Positions 27,159 through 35,661 of a stretch of DNA of 64,000 nt are shown here, piece after piece. The stretch comes from Terrabacter sp. MAHUQ-38 (GTDB lineage: Bacteria; Actinomycetota; Actinomycetes; Actinomycetales; Dermatophilaceae): the NCBI RefSeq assembly GCF_014518425.1, contig NZ_JACVCU010000007.1, positions 62,001 through 126,000 on the forward strand. The letters are read 5' to 3'. Numbering within the stretch: position 1 is the first letter of the stretch; every line of letters starts with the position of its first letter. Under the pieces are notes generated by a model, which did no database searches, had not been told where the DNA came from, and worked only from the letters and a program-made list of their open reading frames with translations. Position numbers and translations under genes: made by a program.

Positions 27159-28777
27159 GGCCGAACGCCCCCCGCCGTCACTCCGGCCGCGTCGGCGGGC
27201 GCAGGCATGAGCGGGGTCTCCTCCGTGTGCGGCGTCGGGCGGCCGCGTGGCTCGGCGCGGGGCTGCTCGGGCGCGGCGTCGAGGGCCGCGAGGTAGCGGG
27301 CCGCCCAGCGCTGCACGTCGTGGTCGGCGACGCGGCGACGCAGCGCCTTCATGATCCGCTGCTTGTCCTTGGCCGGGGTGTTGACGGCGCGCAGGATGGT
27401 CTGCTTGAGGCCCTCGATGTCGTGCGGGTTGCACGCGAAGGCCTGGTGCAGCTCGTGCCAGGCGCCGGTGAACTCCGACAGCACGAGCGCGCCCCCCAGA
27501 TCGTGCCGGCACGTGACGTACTCCTTGGCGACGAGGTTCATGCCGTCTCGCAGGGGAGTGACGAGCATGACGTCGGCGGCCTGGAAGAGCGCCGCCATCT
27601 CCTCGCGCGGATACGAGTGGTGCATGTAGTGCACTGCCGGTGCGCCGATCTTGCCGAGCTCTCCGTTGATGCGGCCCACGGTCTGCTCGATCTCCGCCCG
27701 GAGGTTGCGGTAGGCGTCGACCCGCTCCCGGCTCGGTGTCGCGACCTGGACGAGGGTGACCTCCGGCGGACCGAGGTGGCGCTCGGAGAGGAGCTCCTCG
27801 TAGGCCTTGAGGCGGTGCCGGATGCCCTTGGTGTAGTCGAGCCGGTCGACGCCCAGCATGAGCACCTCCGGGTCACCGAGGCTCGCCCGGATCTCTCGGG
27901 CCCGTGCCATGACGTCGGGTCGTTGGGCCAGCTCCTCGAGGCCCTGGAAGTCGACCGAGATCGGGATCGCGGCGGCTCGGACCTGCCGGTTCGCGCCCTC
28001 GACCGTGACGCGGTCGCGCTTCGTCGAGGCGCCGAGCAGCTGGCGGCAGGCGCGCACGAAGTTGCGGGCGTCGGCCTGGCGCTGGAAGCCGAGGAAGTCG
28101 GCCCCGAGGAGTCCCTCGAGCAGCTGGGCACGCCACGGCAGCTGGGCGAAGAGCTCGACGGGCGGGAAGGGGATGTGGTTGAACCAGCCGATGCGCACGT
28201 CGGGCCGCAGCTTGCGCACGAGCGCCGGGACGAGCTGGAGCTGGTAGTCCTGCACCCAGACACGGGCGCCCTCGGCGGCGACCTCGGCGACGGCCTCGGC
28301 GAACCGCTCGTTGACGGCCTGGTAGCTCGCCCACCACTCGCGGTGGAACGTCGCCGGCACGATGACGTCGTGGTAGATCGGCCACAGGGTGTCGTTGGAG
28401 AAGCCCTCGTAGTAGTCGCGGACCTCGTCGGTCGACAACGGCACGGGGTGCAGGTGGATGCCGTCCTCGTCGAACGGCTCTGGAGCCTCGCCGGCGTCAC
28501 CGGCCCAGCCGACCCACGCGCCGGGCTGGGTGCGCATCACCGACTCCATCGCCGTCACGAGGCCACCGGGGCTGCGACGCCACTCGACCTGTCCGTCATC
28601 GGCGACGACCTTGTCGACGGGGAGGCGGTTCGCCGCGATGACGAGGTCGTAGGTCGGTCCTGCGGGCGGCACCCAATCAACTCCTGCGGTTCGAGAGGCG
28701 GTCGTCGTGTCTGCGCGGTGTTGCCGGGGTGTTGCCTCGTGGTCCCGGCCGTGGGCCGGGGCGTTGCTGCGCGACAC
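27155..28777 (-). CDS. otsA: trehalose-6-phosphate synthase
   Basis: A GT20 enzyme of about 540 residues making trehalose-6-phosphate from UDP- or GDP/ADP-glucose and glucose-6-phosphate. The family motifs are all visible: AANRLPVDK, WVGWAGDAG, VWVQDYQLQLVP, RIGWFNHIPFPP, VDRLDYTKGIRHRL and TPLRDGMNLVAKEYV. The N-terminal ~45 residues before the conserved core are low-complexity and the start is uncertain; GTG 28777 is used, with GTG 28789 or a TTG/ATG further upstream possible. It is first of an otsA-otsB pair. Confidence 0.9.
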   Translation of the reverse strand: MSRSNAPAHGRDHEATPRQHRADTTTASRTAGVDWVPPAGPTYDLVIAANRLPVDKVVADDGQVEWRRSPGGLVTAMESVMRTQPGAWVGWAGDAGEAPEPFDEDGIHLHPVPLSTDEVRDYYEGFSNDTLWPIYHDVIVPATFHREWWASYQAVNERFAEAVAEVAAEGARVWVQDYQLQLVPALVRKLRPDVRIGWFNHIPFPPVELFAQLPWRAQLLEGLLGADFLGFQRQADARNFVRACRQLLGASTKRDRVTVEGANRQVRAAAIPISVDFQGLEELAQRPDVMARAREIRASLGDPEVLMLGVDRLDYTKGIRHRLKAYEELLSERHLGPPEVTLVQVATPSRERVDAYRNLRAEIEQTVGRINGELGKIGAPAVHYMHHSYPREEMAALFQAADVMLVTPLRDGMNLVAKEYVTCRHDLGGALVLSEFTGAWHELHQAFACNPHDIEGLKQTILRAVNTPAKDKQRIMKALRRRVADHDVQRWAARYLAALDAAPEQPRAEPRGRPTPHTEETPLMPAPADAAGVTAGGVRP

Positions 28778-28899
28778 GAACGGTCTCACTCTAACGAGCG
28801 AACGGTGGCGCCCGGTCCGGTCCCGCTCTAGGGTCGAGTCAGGGCATCTCGGGTACCGGGGACCACTCGAGGGCATCGCGCCGAGGTGAAGGAGTCGCC

Positions 28900-29331
28900 G
28901 TGAAGATTTCGGACGTGCTGCGCAGCAAGGGCAGCGAGGTCATCACCATCAAGCCCGACGAGACCGTCTCGGGGCTACTCGCCCTTCTCGCTGAGCACCG
29001 GATCGGTGCCGTGGTCGTCAGCACGGACGGCAGCCGCGTCGACGGCATAGTGAGCGAGCGCGACATCGTGCGCCACCTGCACAGCAGCGGCACGAGTGTG
29101 CTCGACGCCCCGGTCGCGCAGATCATGACGAGCGACGTGACCACCGGCTCGGCGGACGACAACATCGCCGACCTCGCCGGCACCATGACCGAGATGCGGG
29201 TGCGCCACGTGCCGATCGTCGACGCCGACGGCCGGTTGACGGCCATCGTCAGCATCGGCGACATCGTCAAGCACCGGCTCTCCGAGCTGCAGTCCGAGCG
29301 CGACCAGCTGCGCGACTACATCACCCACTGA
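28900..29331 (+). CDS. CBS-domain pair protein
   Basis: A 143-residue protein consisting of two CBS motifs (SEVITIKPDETVSGLLALL ... GIVSERDIVRHL and TSDVTTGSADDNIADLAG ... AIVSIGDIVKHRL), which together form a Bateman module that usually binds adenosine nucleotides. It ends in a short helical tail (SELQSERDQLRDYI). No catalytic partner is fused, so it is likely a stand-alone energy/redox sensor subunit. The start is GTG 28900 with GAAGGAG upstream. Confidence 0.88.
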   Translation: MKISDVLRSKGSEVITIKPDETVSGLLALLAEHRIGAVVVSTDGSRVDGIVSERDIVRHLHSSGTSVLDAPVAQIMTSDVTTGSADDNIADLAGTMTEMRVRHVPIVDADGRLTAIVSIGDIVKHRLSELQSERDQLRDYITH

Positions 29332-29419
29332 CCGCCGGACACACCCGGACATACCCTTCCGCAACAGGACACACTGCGGCGCGCGGCCACGGGGTTCATC
29401 CGGGAGCCCTCCGGTCGCT

Positions 29420-29425
29420 TACCGT
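29420..29425 (+). promoter_or_regulatory. -10 element (TACCGT) of leaderless kinase gene
   Basis: TACCGT ends six bases before the ATG at 29432, and no ribosome site is present. Confidence 0.5.
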
Positions 29426-29431
29426 AGGGAC

Positions 29432-31246
29432 ATGACCGCGTACGACCGCACCGAGCGGGTGCAGGGCCCGCGCGCGGGCGTGCGCACGGGCGGGGTCCCC
29501 GTGGGCGCGGGAGGCGCTGCCTGGGGCCAGCGCATCGGCCGGTACCGCCTCATCGAGGAGATCGGCGAGGGCGGCATGGGGGTCGTCCACCTGGCGCTCG
29601 ACCCGCGTGGACGCGCCGTCGCGATCAAGGTGCTGCGCGCCCACGTGGCCAACGACGCCGACGCCCGTCAGCGCCTGGCCCGTGAGGTCGAGACGCTCTC
29701 ACGCATCCGTGACGCCCGCGTCGCGAGCGTCATCGACGCCGACGTCATGGCGCCGCGGCCCTACATCGTGACCCGTTACGTGCCGGGCCCGGCGCTCGAC
29801 GAGGTCGTCGAGGACCACGGGCCGATGGCGCCGGCCGAGCTGCTGCGCCTCGCGCGCGGGATCGCCGAGGCGATCCGCAGCATCCACGCGTGCGGCGTCG
29901 TGCACCGCGACATCAAGCCGGGCAACGTCCTCATCGAGGACGGCGAGCCGGTCCTCATCGACTTCGGGATCGCGCACCTGCAGGACGACGTGCGCCACAC
30001 CGTGGGGGGGCTCGTGATGGGCACCCCCGGTTACCTCTCGCCCGAGCTCGTCGAGGGTGCGGCCATCACCGACGCCACCGACTGGTGGGGGTGGGCAGCC
30101 ACCATCACGTACGCCGCCTCGGGACGTCCGCCGTTCGGCCGTGCCCGCATGGACGCCGTCCTCACCCGCGTGCGCGCCGGCGACGTCGACCTCGACGGCG
30201 TCGACCCACGCCTCGTGCCGCTCCTGCGCACGTCGCTGTCACCCGACCCGCGCCGCCGCCCGCACGCCGACGAGGTCATCGCCGCGCTGGAGCTGTATGC
30301 CGTGGGGCGGGCGGCGACCGTGCCGACCCCGAGCGGCGGGCCGTGGGACGACGACCGGCCGACGGTCGTCCCCGGCGACACGCAGGTGCTCCAGAACGGC
30401 GGTACCGCCGTCATGCCTCCCGTCATGCCTTCCGTCATGCCTTCCGTCATGCCTTCCGTCATGCCGACCGCCGTGCAGCCCGTCGTCGACGAGGGCGTGC
30501 GATGGGCGCCGCCACCGCCCGGGCCGCGGGCACCGGAGCCCGGCCACACGGCATACGGCAGCGAGTGGGATGACGAGCCGGAGGCCCCTGTGTCACAGGG
30601 GTACTGGCCCGAGGAGGAGTGGGACGACGACGAGGCGCCCGAGCGTGAGGGCGACCCGCGGATCGGCCTGCCGATGCGTACCGGCCTGCTGGCGGCTCTA
30701 GGGATCGCCTGGATCGGCGCGCTCATGGCCTGGCCCGGCGTCGCGCTGCTCGTGCTCGTCGGGCTGTCGGTCCTCGCCCGCGCCACCGACCGGTCGGTCA
30801 CCGCGCTCGTGCTGCGCCGCTACGACTACGGGCGGCGCCGCAGCGACGTGCCGTACGCGGTCGTGTCGAGCCCTTGGCACCTCGTCGTCGGCGTCATTGC
30901 GACCGCCGTCGGCCTGCTGCTGCCCGTCGCCGTGGCGCTCGCCGGCATCTTCGCCAGCGCGCTCCTGCTCGCCGGCGCGCGAGGCACCGACCTCGGTCCC
31001 GGCGCGCCGGTGACGCTCGCGGTAGGCGGCTTTCTGGGTTTGTTCATGCTGTGGCGGGGGCCCGGGGGAGCATCGCTCCGTCGCGGTTCACGCTCTATGG
31101 CGCGGCGTCTCGTGCCGGCCGGTCTGGTGGCCCAGGCGGCGCCCATGGTCCTCACGGCCTTCGGTCTCGTGGCGGCACTCGTTGCGCTGCAGCGGGGGGC
31201 CAGCCTCACGTGGGACCCGTTCACGGCGAACCCGTTCGGCCCGTGA
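29432..31246 (+). CDS. membrane-associated serine/threonine protein kinase
   Basis: A 604-residue PknB-type Hanks kinase. The N-terminal kinase domain (~residues 35-290) has the glycine loop IGEGGMGVVHLA, invariant Lys in VAIKVL, catalytic loop VVHRDIKPGNVL and DFGIAHL. It is followed by a Pro-rich region with a MPSV repeat, an acidic stretch, and about four to six hydrophobic segments in the last 190 residues. Unlike PknB it has no PASTA repeats; the C-terminal membrane module with an internal kinase is less common. Its targets are unknown. Confidence 0.9.
   Translation: MTAYDRTERVQGPRAGVRTGGVPVGAGGAAWGQRIGRYRLIEEIGEGGMGVVHLALDPRGRAVAIKVLRAHVANDADARQRLAREVETLSRIRDARVASVIDADVMAPRPYIVTRYVPGPALDEVVEDHGPMAPAELLRLARGIAEAIRSIHACGVVHRDIKPGNVLIEDGEPVLIDFGIAHLQDDVRHTVGGLVMGTPGYLSPELVEGAAITDATDWWGWAATITYAASGRPPFGRARMDAVLTRVRAGDVDLDGVDPRLVPLLRTSLSPDPRRRPHADEVIAALELYAVGRAATVPTPSGGPWDDDRPTVVPGDTQVLQNGGTAVMPPVMPSVMPSVMPSVMPTAVQPVVDEGVRWAPPPPGPRAPEPGHTAYGSEWDDEPEAPVSQGYWPEEEWDDDEAPEREGDPRIGLPMRTGLLAALGIAWIGALMAWPGVALLVLVGLSVLARATDRSVTALVLRRYDYGRRRSDVPYAVVSSPWHLVVGVIATAVGLLLPVAVALAGIFASALLLAGARGTDLGPGAPVTLAVGGFLGLFMLWRGPGGASLRRGSRSMARRLVPAGLVAQAAPMVLTAFGLVAALVALQRGASLTWDPFTANPFGP
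30410..30466 (+). repeat. 12-bp tandem repeat coding MPSV in the kinase linker
   Basis: The unit GTCATGCCTTCC occurs in about five tandem copies (one with CTCCC). It encodes Met-Pro-Ser-Val repeats at residues ~327-345, between the kinase and membrane regions. Such units change copy number by slippage. Confidence 0.85.
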
Positions 31247-31315
31247 CCGGCACGCGGCAGGTCGCGTTCTCATCAAGAAAAGATCACGAAAAGATCTCGA
31301 CTTCTGTTGTGTCGT

Positions 31316-31346
31316 GCCGTGAGCGTCGCGTACCGTCGCTCACGGC
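31316..31346 (+). terminator. stem-loop after the kinase gene
   Basis: GCCGTGAGCG (31316-31325) pairs with CGCTCACGGC (31337-31346) around an 11-base loop, 70 bases past the kinase stop. It likely ends that transcript before the rpf leader. Confidence 0.65.
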
Positions 31347-31461
31347 GGCCCCGACTTTCGGGTCGGAACGTGGATCTCACCACTCGATTCCCGGGCCGCT
31401 TCCTGGCGTCCGGCTCCACACGAACGCACCACAATTTCACATGGACACCCAACAATCCGTT

Positions 31462-32349
<888 letters not shown>

Positions 32350-32369
32350 GTTCCTGATAGAACAGACCC

Positions 32370-32413
32370 GGACGGCCTCGCGCGACCAACCCCTGGGTTG
32401 CGCGAGGCCGTCC
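32370..32413 (+). terminator. 14-bp terminator after the Rpf gene
   Basis: GGACGGCCTCGCGC (32370-32383) and GCGCGAGGCCGTCC (32400-32413) are perfect complements, 20 bases past the stop. Confidence 0.8.
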
Positions 32414-32523
32414 ATCTGCGTTGCCGGCGGGGTCCGGTCGAGGGCCGGTCGCACCGTGGTGTGGGCGTATGCCGCCCGGCTCGGTTACGCTTTCGCCCGT
32501 CCGCGCCGTGAGGTTGCGGGCGT

Positions 32524-32596
32524 GCTGGCGTGGCGCAATCGGTAGCGCACCTGTCTTGTAAACAGGTGGTTGAGAGTTCGAGTCTCTTCGCCAGCT
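32524..32596 (+). tRNA. tRNA-Thr, anticodon TGT
   Basis: The acceptor stem GCTGGCG/CGCCAGC (32524-32530 with 32589-32595) is complete. The anticodon arm CTGTCTTGTAAACAG puts TGT in the loop, and GAGAGTTCGAGTCTC is the T-arm. CCA is not encoded. The 3' half is the probable integration target for the island that starts next to it. Confidence 0.93.
32567..32596 (+). other. presumptive attL in the 3' half of tRNA-Thr
   Basis: Islands of this type integrate into the 3' part of tRNAs, regenerating the tRNA. The 3' half GGTTGAGAGTTCGAGTCTCT through the end is the likely crossover region. The matching repeat was not located. Confidence 0.4.
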
Positions 32597-32774
32597 CTGT
32601 GCTTGAGGGGCCGGATAGTGCCCCTGACCTGCGGTTTTGCAGTCATGCGGACAGGTTTGGCTGGTGGTCACGAGTGGACTCCAGATGACTCAAACGTGCA
32701 TCGCTATCGCACGCAGATAGCACGAATCGCACGACGTGGTCGGCGTGCAATGGCGCCCGGCGAGGGCGACTCCC

Positions 32775-33905
32775 ATGGTCGGTAGGGCGAACCGGCGCGG
32801 GTTCGGCTACCTGCGCAAGCTCCCTTCAAAGCGTTGGCAGGCGAGCTACGTCGGGCCAGATCTGGCCCGGTATGGCGCGCCATCGACGTTCGCCGCGAAG
32901 GTCGACGCCGAGGCGTGGCTGGCCTCAGAGCGCGCGCTCATCTCCGCGGGCAACTGGTCGCCGCCGGCTCTGCGCCGGCCAGTCGATGCGGACTCTGTGA
33001 CGTTCGAGGTCTATGCGCGCACCTGGCTGCGCGACAGGAGGCTCAAGCCGCGGACGCGCGAGGGCTACGAGCACTTGTTGCAGCGCTTCCTCTTGGATGA
33101 CTTCGGTGCCGTGCCGCTCGCCAAGATCACGCCGGCCACGGTGCGCGCTTGGTGGGGACAGTTGAACGAAGCCACGCCCACGGCCAACGCGCGCGCCTAT
33201 GCGCTGCTGAAGGCGATCATGAACACGGCGGTGGCCGATGAGGAGATCGTGGCCAACCCATGCCGCATCAGATCCGCGGCGTCGGTTCCGCGGGCCAGGG
33301 AGGTCCGTCCTGCCTCAGTAGAGGAGCTCTCAGTGATCGTGGCAAACCTGCCCGAGAACCGGCGGGCCATCGCGCTGCTGTGCTCCTGGTGCGCCATGCG
33401 CATCGGCGAGGTGCTCGAACTGCGCCGCAAGGACGTCGATCTCGTCAGGAAGGTTGTGCGAGTGCAGCGCTCGGTGGCTTGGGTCGCCGGGAAGCCGGTC
33501 GTGGGGTCTCCGAAGTCGGCAGCAGGACGGCGAACGGTGTCCATCCCCCCACACGTCGTGCCGGCGCTCAAGAGGCATCTGGACGAGTTCGCGTCGCGCG
33601 GCCAGGAGTCGCTTCTGTTCCCAGCGATGGACGGGACGAGCCATCTGCAACCCACGGTGTTCCACGACGCCTTCAGTAAGGCGCGCGCCGCCGCGGGCCG
33701 TCAGGACCTTCGGGTGCACGACCTGCGCCACACGGGCGCGACCCTGGCGGCGATGGCGGGTGCGACACTGGCTGAGCTGCAGCAGCGACCTGGCCACTCA
33801 TCGGTTGGTGCGGCCCTGCGCTACCAGCACGCCGCCGCGGGCCGGGACACCGCCATCGCCGAGGCGCTGAGTCGGATGGCCGAGGACTCATCGAAGGACG
33901 AGTGA
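32775..33905 (+). CDS. tyrosine-type site-specific integrase
   Basis: A recombinase of ~376 residues. The N-terminal arm-binding (AP2-like, RKLPSKRWQASYVG) and SAM-like core-binding domains (FEVYARTWLRDRRLKPRT) precede the catalytic domain. The Arg is in MRIGEVLELRRKD, the His-x-x-Arg is HDLRHTGAT, and the GH-x-Tyr end is PGHSSVGAALRYQH. It would catalyse insertion and excision at the adjoining tRNA-Thr. ATG 32775 is preferred over an upstream in-frame ATG because the conserved domain begins right after it. It converges on the excisionase-like gene. Confidence 0.92.
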   Translation: MVGRANRRGFGYLRKLPSKRWQASYVGPDLARYGAPSTFAAKVDAEAWLASERALISAGNWSPPALRRPVDADSVTFEVYARTWLRDRRLKPRTREGYEHLLQRFLLDDFGAVPLAKITPATVRAWWGQLNEATPTANARAYALLKAIMNTAVADEEIVANPCRIRSAASVPRAREVRPASVEELSVIVANLPENRRAIALLCSWCAMRIGEVLELRRKDVDLVRKVVRVQRSVAWVAGKPVVGSPKSAAGRRTVSIPPHVVPALKRHLDEFASRGQESLLFPAMDGTSHLQPTVFHDAFSKARAAAGRQDLRVHDLRHTGATLAAMAGATLAELQQRPGHSSVGAALRYQHAAAGRDTAIAEALSRMAEDSSKDE

Positions 33906-33916
33906 ACGGACGACGC

Positions 33917-34123
33917 TCAGCGTCCTCGGGCAGTGGAGATGGGTGCGAGCAGAGCGTCGACTTCGTCAACGTCCAGTCGTAGCAGGCGAGGCCCGGTTCG
34001 GTAAGCCTCAAGCCGTCCGGCGGCGATCCACCTACGCAGGGTTCGGGTGTCGACGGCCAGCCGGTCCGCAGCGGACTGCAGCGTCTCGTAGCGCCGTCGG
34101 CGTGGTGCGGTGTCCTGTCTCAT
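33917..34123 (-). CDS. excisionase-like helix-turn-helix protein
   Basis: A 68-residue protein with an HTH_17/MerR-type winged helix: LQSAADRLAVDTRTLRRWIA is the recognition unit, and GRLEAYRTGPRLLRLDVDEV matches the excisionase wing (RLxAYRxGxRxLRxxxxDV). It probably directs the neighbouring integrase toward excision or regulates it. It converges on the integrase with 11 bases between their stops, which is a less usual order than xis-int on one strand. Confidence 0.85.
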   Translation of the reverse strand: MRQDTAPRRRRYETLQSAADRLAVDTRTLRRWIAAGRLEAYRTGPRLLRLDVDEVDALLAPISTARGR

Positions 34124-34251
34124 CGTGTACCTCCATGTCGCTTTGGTGACGGAGGCAAGGGGTCCCTATTCGCGAGGGCCCTGCGCCGGCCAATGTCCTG
34201 GTCTGGTGTTGAGACCGACCAACTCGGTGGACTCGAGGAAACTGTCCGCTT

Positions 34252-34277
34252 GGCGGCGGTAAGACGCGCCTACCGCC
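34252..34277 (+). repeat. dispersed island repeat, copy A
   Basis: Contains the core GCGGCGGTAAGACGCGCCT shared with copies at 45874 and 49985. Here GGCGGTA and TACCGCC form a perfect 7-bp stem around a nine-base loop. Confidence 0.6.
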
Positions 34278-34411
34278 AGAGCTCCAGGTCGGCTTGTTGA
34301 GGTCAGGCTGAGCGCCACCTGAGGCCCATCGGCGCGTGTGGATCAGAGGCAGAACTGGATCCATTGCCCAGGCCATTCATCGGCGAGCATTCACCGGGCA
34401 GCCACAAACGA

Positions 34412-34444
34412 AGGCCCGGACCTCGCTCTACGGGGTCCGGGCCT
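34412..34444 (-). terminator. terminator of the small secreted-protein gene
   Basis: AGGCCCGGACC (34412-34422) pairs perfectly with GGTCCGGGCCT (34434-34444), downstream of the stop at 34473 on the minus strand. Confidence 0.8.
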
Positions 34445-34472
34445 CTGGCGTCAGGGCGGCACGTTGAAGTTG

Positions 34473-34703
34473 TCAGAGTGCTGCCCGGCCGACGTTGTTC
34501 AGCAGGACGATCTCGTTGTGGATGCTGCGCTTGTCCGAAAGCCGCGCGTGGGCATAGGCCTTGGTGAGCTCATCGACGGCCACCTGGACCGTGTCAGTAG
34601 CTCGCCGCGACGGCGGATCCGGCACTGGCGAGGCGGTCGCGGCGGCCGGCACGGCGAACAGGCCGGAGGCGACGACTGCGATGGCGGCGTTGCGAAGGTT
34701 CAT
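34473..34703 (-). CDS. small secreted protein of unknown function
   Basis: A 76-residue protein. An N-terminal signal (NLRNAAIAVVASGLFAVPAA, then ATASPVP) suggests export; the mature part is helical and hydrophilic (QVAVDELTKAYAHARL, KRSIHNEIVLLNNVG). ATG 34703 has a CTGGAG ribosome site and places the signal at the N-terminus; a longer open frame is not coding-like. It has its own terminator, and it is unrelated to any family I recognise. Confidence 0.55.
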   Translation of the reverse strand: MNLRNAAIAVVASGLFAVPAAATASPVPDPPSRRATDTVQVAVDELTKAYAHARLSDKRSIHNEIVLLNNVGRAAL

Positions 34704-34983
34704 GACATTCTCCAGGAAGTACGAATTCGCTTGGGAGCCAAGCGATGTGGTGTTGGATTGGGCTGCGGATGTCCCACTTCCAGAGTCGCGTGAGAGGCCG
34801 CTTCCCACATTCGGACAACCACTCGACCTGCACACCGCCGGCTTGGGGTTTTCCCGCATCCGTGGCGTGGCGAAGGCCCATGAAGAGCGCAACTGAACCG
34901 CAGTCCTCTGCATGCGGTGCGCCGTGGCGGGCGTTCCTTCACCGGAGCCGGCCAGGCCCAGGCGGACCTCCAGCTCCTCCGTG

Positions 34984-35631
34984 TCAGGCGCTCCGGAGAA
35001 AGGTCAGCACTGCCAGGACGCGGCGGTTGCTCTCCGACGACTCGTCGAGGCCCAGCTTCGTGAAGATCTGGCGCACATGCGCCTCGACCGTCCGGTCGGT
35101 GATGAACAACCGTCTGCTGATGCCTTGGTTCGTCAGACCCTCGGCGACAAGAGCAAGGACCTCGCGCTCTCGCTCGCTGAGTGCCTTGATTGGGTCATCG
35201 GTCCGGCGTTTGCGGAGGAGTCGCGCCACGATGGTGGGGTCCACGACGGTCTCGGCCTCGGCCACCCGCCGGAGGCTGTCGATGAGGACGTCGCCCGAGA
35301 AGATCCGCTCCTTGAGGATGTAGCCGATGCCTTCGGGCTGGTCTTGAATGAGACGCAACGCGTAGGCCGACTCGATGTAGTGCGACAGCACCAGCACCCC
35401 GATGTCGGGGAACTCGGACCGGATCGCGGCCGCTGCGACGATGCCCTCGTCGGTGTGCGTCGGAGGCATTCGGATGTCGACGACGCACACATCGGGCCGG
35501 TAGACGCGGACGTGGTTCATGAGCGTGGTGGCGTCGCCTGCCTGGCCCACGACGTCGACTCCACCGGACGTGAGCAGCGCAACGACGCCCTCGCGGGTCA
35601 GCAGCGTGTCGTCGGCTACAACGGCTCGCAT
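34984..35631 (-). CDS. NarL/LuxR-type response regulator
   Basis: A 215-residue regulator. Receiver: acidic pair VVADDTLLTREG, phospho-acceptor Asp in CVVDIRMPPTHTDEG, Ser/Lys residues in VLVLSHYIES and YILKERI. The C-terminal LuxR helix-turn-helix is LSEREREVLALVAEGL followed by SRRLFITDRTVEAHVRQIF. The MPPTHTDEG loop marks the actinobacterial NarL subclass. It is the output partner of the adjacent kinase at 35662-37443, 30 bp upstream in the same direction. Confidence 0.93.
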   Translation of the reverse strand: MRAVVADDTLLTREGVVALLTSGGVDVVGQAGDATTLMNHVRVYRPDVCVVDIRMPPTHTDEGIVAAAAIRSEFPDIGVLVLSHYIESAYALRLIQDQPEGIGYILKERIFSGDVLIDSLRRVAEAETVVDPTIVARLLRKRRTDDPIKALSEREREVLALVAEGLTNQGISRRLFITDRTVEAHVRQIFTKLGLDESSESNRRVLAVLTFLRSA

Positions 35632-35661
35632 GGGGCCTCCCCCCTGGTGAGACGCATTGGC

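Larger units (their letters stand above)
34124..34472. other. intergenic stretch with one dispersed-repeat copy
   Basis: About 350 bases without a convincing gene. It contains a copy of the GGTAAGACGCGCC repeat at 34252-34277 (as GGCGGTA-agacgcgcc-TACCGCC, a self-complementary hairpin) and, at the end, the terminator of the next minus-strand gene. Nothing else was recognised. Confidence 0.5.

Noticed and set aside
32350-32523. Possible small gene between the Rpf terminator and the tRNA
   Set aside because: No start with coding character; only the terminator hairpin is supported.
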